Source of the DNA: Lobosporangium transversale
Taxonomy: Eukaryota > Mortierellomycota > Mortierellomycetes > Mortierellales > Mortierellaceae
Length of the DNA: 64,000 bases
Assembly: GCF_002105155.1 (NCBI RefSeq)
Contig: NW_019028981.1
Span: 620,001-684,000 of the forward strand
Direction of reading: 5' to 3'
The translations under genes were made by a program, and so were the position numbers. How positions within the stretch are numbered: the stretch's first letter is position 1; each line of letters starts with the position of its first letter. Below, in pieces: positions 58,101-64,000 of the stretch. Below the pieces are notes generated by a model, which did no database searches, was not told the origin of the DNA, and was given only the letters and a program-made list of their open reading frames with translations.

Positions 58101-60141
58101 TGGTGACACAAATCCGCAACCCTCAATCTTGAAGTTTCAACACCGAGACCATGAGCTGGAACGCGCCGCTGCAGTCCCATATGTACTACCAGTCCCTGCC
58201 GTCCCATTGTCTACTCGTCCCAATGTCGGACCTATGATGTCCGGCGACCCCTACCAACGTGAACGGGACTTGGATCGTGCTGAATCTTCCGCCGTCGCCA
58301 TCAATATTCCTGACGATGACCACCAAGCGATAACTGAGCGCCCAGCACTGGCTATAGCAACACAGACGGAACCATTACCTCGTGACCATAGATACTCTCG
58401 CCCCCGAACAGAAGAAAAACCAACTATAGTGGCAATCCATTATGATGACCGCCCTGCAGTTGCAGCCGCATTAGGTCATGGAAGAATCGCATCAGGAGAT
58501 GCAGGAGCTGCTACAATAAGATCGGAGCGGGACTTTTACCATCATCAACGTGATGCAAGTCGTTCAGACCCAGAGTTATCCAGGTACAGAAATCTTGGTT
58601 ATGAGGGTGATGAAAGAAGCGATGAGGTTGAATCGTATTACGAGGAACAGGACCTTTGTCATATCCGTCAGCAGAGCTCTCAAGGTCCTCGAGTTACACC
58701 GAAGGCTACAGCCCCGCAACAGGCCTTAGCATCTGAACCCACTCTGGTTCCTACCTCTACTGTCGCTATCGCCACTGCCCCTATTACTACCTCTGCTCCT
58801 ACGCCTGGCTCTGCTCCCGTCACTGACCTTACGCCTCCAGTCCCAGCTTTTGATGATGTTGATCCCATTGTCGCTCAGTATAATCAGTTGCAATATAAGC
58901 AAAAGCTTGAAGAGCATCAACACTTGCAAGAAAAACAACAGCAACAACAACAGAAGCAACAGCAAGAAAAAAAATTACTGCAGCCACAGCAGAAGCGTCA
59001 GGAACGACATGAAGGCTCCCGACCTCAACGCCACCGTCCACAGCTACAGCCGCCATTGCATCGCGAAGCTCGACAATACGCTCCACCACCAATTCGACGT
59101 AGAAACAGCCTTGAAAGTCTTAGCTCAGACAACAGCGGTGGTTTCCGCGTACGAGCTATTGCAGGAGCATACGACCGCCGCCATCACGCCTACGTTTATG
59201 GCGGTTATGGTGGTTACGATGGATATGACAGATATGGATATGGGTATGGATACAATGATGGGCATGATAGGTATGGACGTAGGGATGAATTTAGGGGTAG
59301 AGATAGAGAAAGAGAGAAGGACAGAGGCAGATATAGAGATGAGCACTACGAACGATATCGCCCTTCTTCTCCAACGTCGTCCACAACCTCTCGCTTCACA
59401 GACACTCGTTACGAACACGCATACCGGCATCCTTTACCACTGTCACAGCCTGTCCAGCCGCTGCAATTTTACAGGTTCCCTGAAGAGAGAGAGCTGTATG
59501 AGCAGCGACGACGAGAACTGCAACACCAGCAGGAGCAGCAAACAAGTCAACGTGGGCACGAACAAGGCACAGGGTATGGCTCAAACCCATCTATGCGTCA
59601 GAGCACAACCATTAGTTCTAATGCACGACCATTGCGGGACCACGAACGATCCTACCAGTTGTCGCGCCAGCAAGATCAGCAGCAGCAGCAGAGGGATCAA
59701 CGTACACAACGAAAACCAAACACAAGCTCATTCTATGACGATCTCTCGCAGTACACTATTCCTCAACGTCCTGCAGGCGCATCCCATCCAGCAAAATCCT
59801 CTCAAGCTCGTGGCATAATACCTTTGCCCACCCAAATGCCGAATGCCTCACACATGATGCCCTTACCCATTCCTATGCCCATCTACCCATCGCAACCTCA
59901 GCCTGCGAGACGCTCGACTATGGACTATGCTCAACCGGATCCAAGCAACTATCATGGTGGTGGGAGAGTAGATGCTGGAATGGATGGCTTGTTTCCTGCA
60001 TCCAGGTACGCAGCTCCGTTTTTGAGAGATTATGAACTGCAACAACGTGAAGGCCGTCGACAAATGGCCAGGAGTCCGCCAATTGATGGGCCATCAAGTT
60101 TTAACACGAGACAGATGACGGAAGGAGGATCGAGATATTAA
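55169..60141 (+). CDS. DUF300 / TMEM184 / OST-alpha family membrane protein with giant tail
   Basis: Exons 55169-55381, 55506-55964, 56083-56157 and 56260-60141 give about 1542 aa. The first 330 residues are the DUF300 core: IGWIGAGICTLLATIISFVL, HIVRMLLMVPIYAITSWFSF, the family block YYDKIRILYEAFVISSFL, LGDSLEDQKRVL, then FYFTVREDLKEYSPFYKFM, KLVVFFSFWQ, and the last helices with TDIAVGINAILIDIEMVFFA. Fungal members usually have about 400-600 residues. Here about 1200 more follow in one exon: Lys-rich and acidic blocks, Gln tracts, RYRD/RGRDRERE and Tyr-Gly repeats (YGYGYGYNDGHDRYG), and Pro-rich stretches, all probably disordered and cytosolic. Family members are transporters or vacuole/endosome membrane proteins; substrate is unknown. 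Intron 2 has a 27-nt T run. It converges on PAT1 with 123 bp between stops. Confidence 0.88.
56044..56070 (+). repeat. Poly-T run (27) in a DUF300 intron
   Basis: An uninterrupted run of 27 T lies ten bases before the acceptor AG (56081-56082). It is one of a set of 24-32 nt runs that recur in introns and promoters of this window. Confidence 0.9.
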
Positions 60142-60264
60142 CAGATGATAGTTATATAGACGCAGTTTATAATAAATGAGCATACATCACATCATCCAGC
60201 CAGGTTTGGCCTAACTTTTCATCTTTGTTAATTTTCGAAGAAATTGATTGATTTATTTTTATTT
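60142..60264. terminator. Convergent 3' region, DUF300 / PAT1
   Basis: These 123 bases lie between two convergent stop codons. AATAAATG near 60169 could be the plus-strand poly(A) signal; A/T-rich TTATTTTTATTTTT near 60252 could serve the minus-strand gene. Confidence 0.5.
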
Positions 60265-62121
60265 TTACATGGCCGGGACGGTAACTTGAGAGGCATCTAA
60301 GCCCAAAGCGTGCAAAAATAGATTGACATTTCCAATCCTCTGTGCTGCCTTCTCAGGAGCAGAGCGCGATGTCTGCGCTGCAATTACATTATCCAAAACT
60401 TGCTCTCTATTGTTGTAAATATGAAGAAGGCGTTTATCAATACTCCGAACATTTTATAAAAAAAAAAAAAAAAAAAAGATGGCTTGATCAATTCTTCTTT
60501 TTCTTTTTCTTTTTCTTTTTCTTTTTCTTTTTTCTTTTTGTTACTAGCCCATCTCTAAATCCATACCTAACTTCGGTTACAAGAACATGTTGTTGCTCAA
60601 CCGAGGCACCCACAGCCATGGCTGCCAAAAACCGCCATACGTGAACATCTTCTGCCATGGTGGCCTTGGGCATGAATAGCGCGGCGAAATGTGTCTGCAA
60701 TTGACTGAAAAGTCGATTATAAAGCTCGTTCCATTGTTCAATTTCGCGTTCATCCGGAATAGGATAATTACTATGTCCCTGTTTCAGAATCTCTGCACGG
60801 GTCAAGAATAATGTCAAAAAAGCCAAACCTGGTCTGCTTCTCGCCACCCAGATCATATTGTTGCGCTCAATGAACAATGCCAAAAGCCCAACAACAATCC
60901 TGAAGGGTGCCTCGGAGACAAATCCCAGTAGAGGCGGCACAATCGTATTCATGAACAGCTCAATCTCCTGGTTACCCTCCACATCTGCATAGATCTCGGA
61001 CTTGCAAACATTCAACGAGTCAAAATTGGCAACGAGCATTGTCAACAGCGTCAGTATCTGCTCAGGAAGCAAATGGCGAAGTACGCGAGGAATGACTTTC
61101 TTTCCCTTGGAATAATTCAAAATCGAGATGAAGGGATGGGGATGACTAATGTAGGTTTTTTTTTTTTTTGTTAAAAAATAGAATAAAATAAAGCCTGTTA
61201 ATAAGGGTCAATTTAGTTGGAAATCAAGCCTACGTCCCTCTTCTGACAACAAAAAATAATTAACTCACACAATGCTGATAGGGACAGTGATTCGAAGCTC
61301 TCTCCACATCTTGCGAGCTAATTCTCCATATTCCTCGTTCCATTGCTGAATAACTTCTCTTGCAAGCTCTTCCTCGCCTGGTCTAGGAGGAGGAGGCTGT
61401 TGTCGTCTCATCTGCTCCAGAGCTAGGACGCAAGTGTAGACGTTCTCAATCCATCCCAAGACAGTGTGTGACTTGGTGCTGACAGGCCCAGGCGAAGGAG
61501 GCTTGGGCAAGTTTCCAGCTAAAACATCATTGGTAGATCCACGCTTCGAGACCTGCAAGAGTTGACGGGGATTGAGCACAGAGTTGACAGCAATCTTTCC
61601 GAGAGCACCCTCCACAGTAACTATGAGTAAATGATGAATCGACATGATATGATCAGAAACAAATGATTTCATTTCTTAACACAGATCAAAGAGATTAAGA
61701 TGTCCCGGGACATTTAATTTCCGTTCGCTTCACAATTTCACAATACCATTAGTGCGCTTGGGATTGCGTTTAGCATCGCTGACGATCCTCTGAACTTGCT
61801 GTTGCATTCGCTGCTCTGTTCGGCCATTGCCTCGGCGTCTGTTGTCGGGATGTCCTGAATCCATCATACTGCCAGGTATGCCCATCTGTTGAAGATGTCT
61901 GTTGCGAAGAGCAGTGTACACTTGACAATAAAAGTCATCGGCGTAAGGGTCATCTGTAACCAACTGAGAAATCTGAATACGGTTGATGAAATCCTTGTCG
62001 CTCTGAGTCATTAACCCATTATGCTTCGCCTAAATATAATTGCGATGGGTTTACAACGAGCAAAAAGTTAAAGTAGGCACTTTTACAGTTTTTCTTTTTT
62101 TTTTTTTTCTAAGTGAAAAAA

Positions 62122-62154
<33 letters not shown>

Positions 62155-63675
62155 CTTACAATTTCCGCCTGTTTGGCAAGTCTCTCGGCACGGCGCTTCT
62201 CAAGTCGAGCTTGCTTAGCCTGCTGTTCAGCAATCACAGACTCAGTGTAGATGGGACGCCCTCCGTTAATGCTCATCAAGGCAGCCTCGACCTCCTCCAA
62301 ACTCATCATCTTGCGCTCCTGTTGTGCAGGGATTTGAGGTTGAGTTCCAGCAGTTCTCAATAGCTGCGCCTCAATTTCTTCCAGGCTAGGCTGATTGCCG
62401 AAAGTTGAGGGGCGCGATAAAGCAAAGGTGCCTACGCCAAAGACCGGGTCGTGAACAAATCCAGTGTTTCGTCCGCCAGCATCTACGATAATTTAATAAG
62501 CCCAGGAAGATTTCGTTTTTTTCTTTTTTAAAAAAAAATTGTTGATCGGAAGCTTGTATTTCAAGTATAACGCATTGTACTGTTCATGTACCAAAGAGAA
62601 TGTTAGTTGAAAAAGGAAATGGCACATACCCATGCCCTTGACGGTCGTATTGCCGAAAGAGCCCCAGATCGACGATGCAGCTTGTGATGGCTATAATAGC
62701 ATGAATATTTAGACATTAGACATCTGGAAACAAATATTGCATGTTTATACATATGTTTAACAGCAGCGACCACAAGATATAGATAAAGTCGGAGCTGCAA
62801 AGAAATGACCTATGATAAAAAATTAAAAAGGCGTATTACCTCAGGGAGACCATTCTTGTAGCTGTCCTGCTGAGCAGAAGCATCGTTCTCCCAGAGAGAA
62901 GCAAAAGATGAGCGGCGAACTCCTGAACATCATCGTATTTTGTTATTTTGAACCCATCCATGCATAGTAATATTTACAAAAAAAAAATTAGGATCTTGTC
63001 CATATGAATGCGATAAAATCAAAAGTTCGTTCCTTGTGAGCATCTCTCTGAAACTGGATGACTGTAAGCTTCCATGATGCCAGTCAAGATAAACTTACCG
63101 ACATGCTCGTTCTGCTTAATGTAGAGTTCTTCTTCTTTCTTAAGAGCCGGTGCGATTTGGCGCGTGTTGCTGGCAAAGTCAAAGTCGGTTCCAGCTGTTT
63201 CGTTGTTGAATATTGATTGCCGTTATCAAGTGCAAAAAATAAACAGGCGAAGAGATAGGGAAAGAAAAAAGTTAATTGGCTTATCTTGTGTTCTTTTCTC
63301 CTCATTAAATAAATAATAATAATAATCATAATAATAAAAAGCAATAAAAATAATAAAGCCGATCTTGATTTCTCAATCAATGAAAAGTAAGAGTAATTGC
63401 TCCATTAATAAAAAAAAGAAAAAAAGAGGAAACTTGCCTTCACCACCAGTACCACCAAAGGTCTCATCATTGAGGTCGTCTCTGGTCTCCTCCAGACCAT
63501 CAGCTAAATTGTCGTACGTCTCACCATAGTCGTAGATTTCAAAGTCCTCACCAGTCTCAAGAGCATACTTTTGAACCTGACGATCCAGCTCCTGTTGCTC
63601 ATCTGGATTCAACATAACTTTGCGACTACCCGGACGGCCTGGCATGACCGTATTGAAGCCAAAGAAGTCGGACAT
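60265..63675 (-). CDS. PAT1: Pat1, mRNA decapping activator
   Basis: Nine exons, 63438-63675, 63099-63194, 62840-62922, 62630-62690, 62160-62482, 61747-62029, 61269-61620, 60567-61145 and 60265-60406, join in frame to about 718 aa. The N-terminus has the conserved acidic block with DFEIYDYGETYDNLADGL, where yeast Pat1 contacts Dhh1. The middle is Pro/Gln-rich. The C-terminal helical domain includes MTQSDKDFINRIQISQL, DDPYADDFYCQVY, RGKKVIPRVLRHLLPEQ-like KGKKVIPRVLRHLLPEQ and NVNLFLHALGLDAS. Pat1 links deadenylated mRNA, the Lsm1-7 ring and the Dcp2 decapping enzyme in P-bodies. The first intron has a GC donor (GCAAGT). The last intron (60407-60566) is full of TTTTTC repeats and a 19-nt A run; its sites were chosen because they restore the conserved VLVTEVREQVLDNV order. 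The sixth intron donor (GTATTG) is weak. Confidence 0.93.
60496..60532 (+). repeat. TTTTTC hexanucleotide tract in PAT1 last intron
   Basis: About six copies of TTTTTC on the plus strand (GAAAAA in the transcript) lie in the last PAT1 intron, beside a 19-nt A run at about 60459-60477. Confidence 0.85.
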
Positions 63676-64000
63676 TGTTCCAAGAATTCGTATTCGTCCT
63701 TTTCTCTTCTTATTTTGAGCTCCAACTTTTTTTTTTTTTTTTTTTTCCCCTCTGTCTTAGCTTCTCACTCCTTTCTGTTACTCCTGTACTTTTTTTTAAT
63801 AGTTTATTGCTGTTGTTGTTGCCTCAGCACTGACCAAAAGGACATATGGTGCGAGAGAGAATAAAGTGAAGATAATCGTCGCGAGCACACAGCTGCTTTG
63901 AAGGGAAGTTGGAGGCGCGTACAAGTGTCGAAGTAGGGACAACAGACAAGCTTAAAAGAAAGTGAAAAAAAAAAAAAAAAGATTGGACCGAACAAGCCAA
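63676..64000. other. PAT1 promoter side, right edge
   Basis: The stretch upstream of the leftward PAT1 start holds a T run at about 63728-63746 and a GTTGTTGTTGCC tract near 63811. No gene was seen before the window ends. Confidence 0.5.

Overview
This window looks like nuclear DNA from a filamentous early-diverging fungus. Mortierellomycota is my best guess; the genus cannot be told from the sequence. The reasons are intron-rich genes with short GT-AG introns (mostly 50-200 nt), an AT-rich intergenic background full of 24-32 nt homopolymer A or T runs, proteins with very long Ser/Gln/Asn-rich disordered regions, and fungal families such as a Clr4-type H3K9 methyltransferase, Utp22, Pat1 and Pkr1. 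No rRNA gene, confident tRNA, CRISPR array or intact transposon was seen. Exon models below were built by hand from splice sites and reading frame; each stated total length is in frame.

Layout. 1-870: repeat-rich intergenic DNA. 867-4753 (-): an ER-type DnaJ membrane co-chaperone (DNAJB12/14-like), then a chromodomain + SET histone methyltransferase. 5443-9992 (+): a mitochondrial carrier of the Mme1 type and the exosome subunit Rrp40, whose first intron region holds a zero-length exon. 10128-16975 (-): a 2151-residue formin-like protein with GBD/FH3 but no FH2. 16976-23595: a 6.6 kb stretch with no convincing gene. 23596-27239 (+): a Gln-rich disordered protein. 27240-34997: gene-poor, with a coding-like multi-frame locus (28195-29064, -) and a single-pass membrane protein (30198-31334, -). 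34998-37798: a second single-pass membrane protein (+) and an Efm7/Nnt1-like methyltransferase (-), tail to tail. 37799-40775: gene-poor, with a decayed gene at 38600-39183.

40776-49525 (+): an M32 carboxypeptidase, an F-box protein with a frame question, a Pkr1-domain protein with a long coiled-coil extension, and a four-helix membrane protein. 49775-63675: Utp22/NOL6 (+), a DUF300/TMEM184 membrane protein with a roughly 1200-residue tail (+), and the mRNA decay factor Pat1 (-, nine exons, one with a GC donor).

Most genes are housekeeping: rRNA maturation (Utp22, Rrp40), mRNA turnover (Pat1, Rrp40), heterochromatin (Clr4-like), ER quality control (DnaJ, Pkr1) and ion transport (Mme1). They do not form one obvious pathway. 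I did not find a clear new multi-gene system. The best leads are unusual gene architectures (zero-length exon, formin without FH2, Pkr1 fusion, DUF300 tail), a GTRCAAATA repeat cluster near the left edge, and two or three decayed or unmodelled loci.
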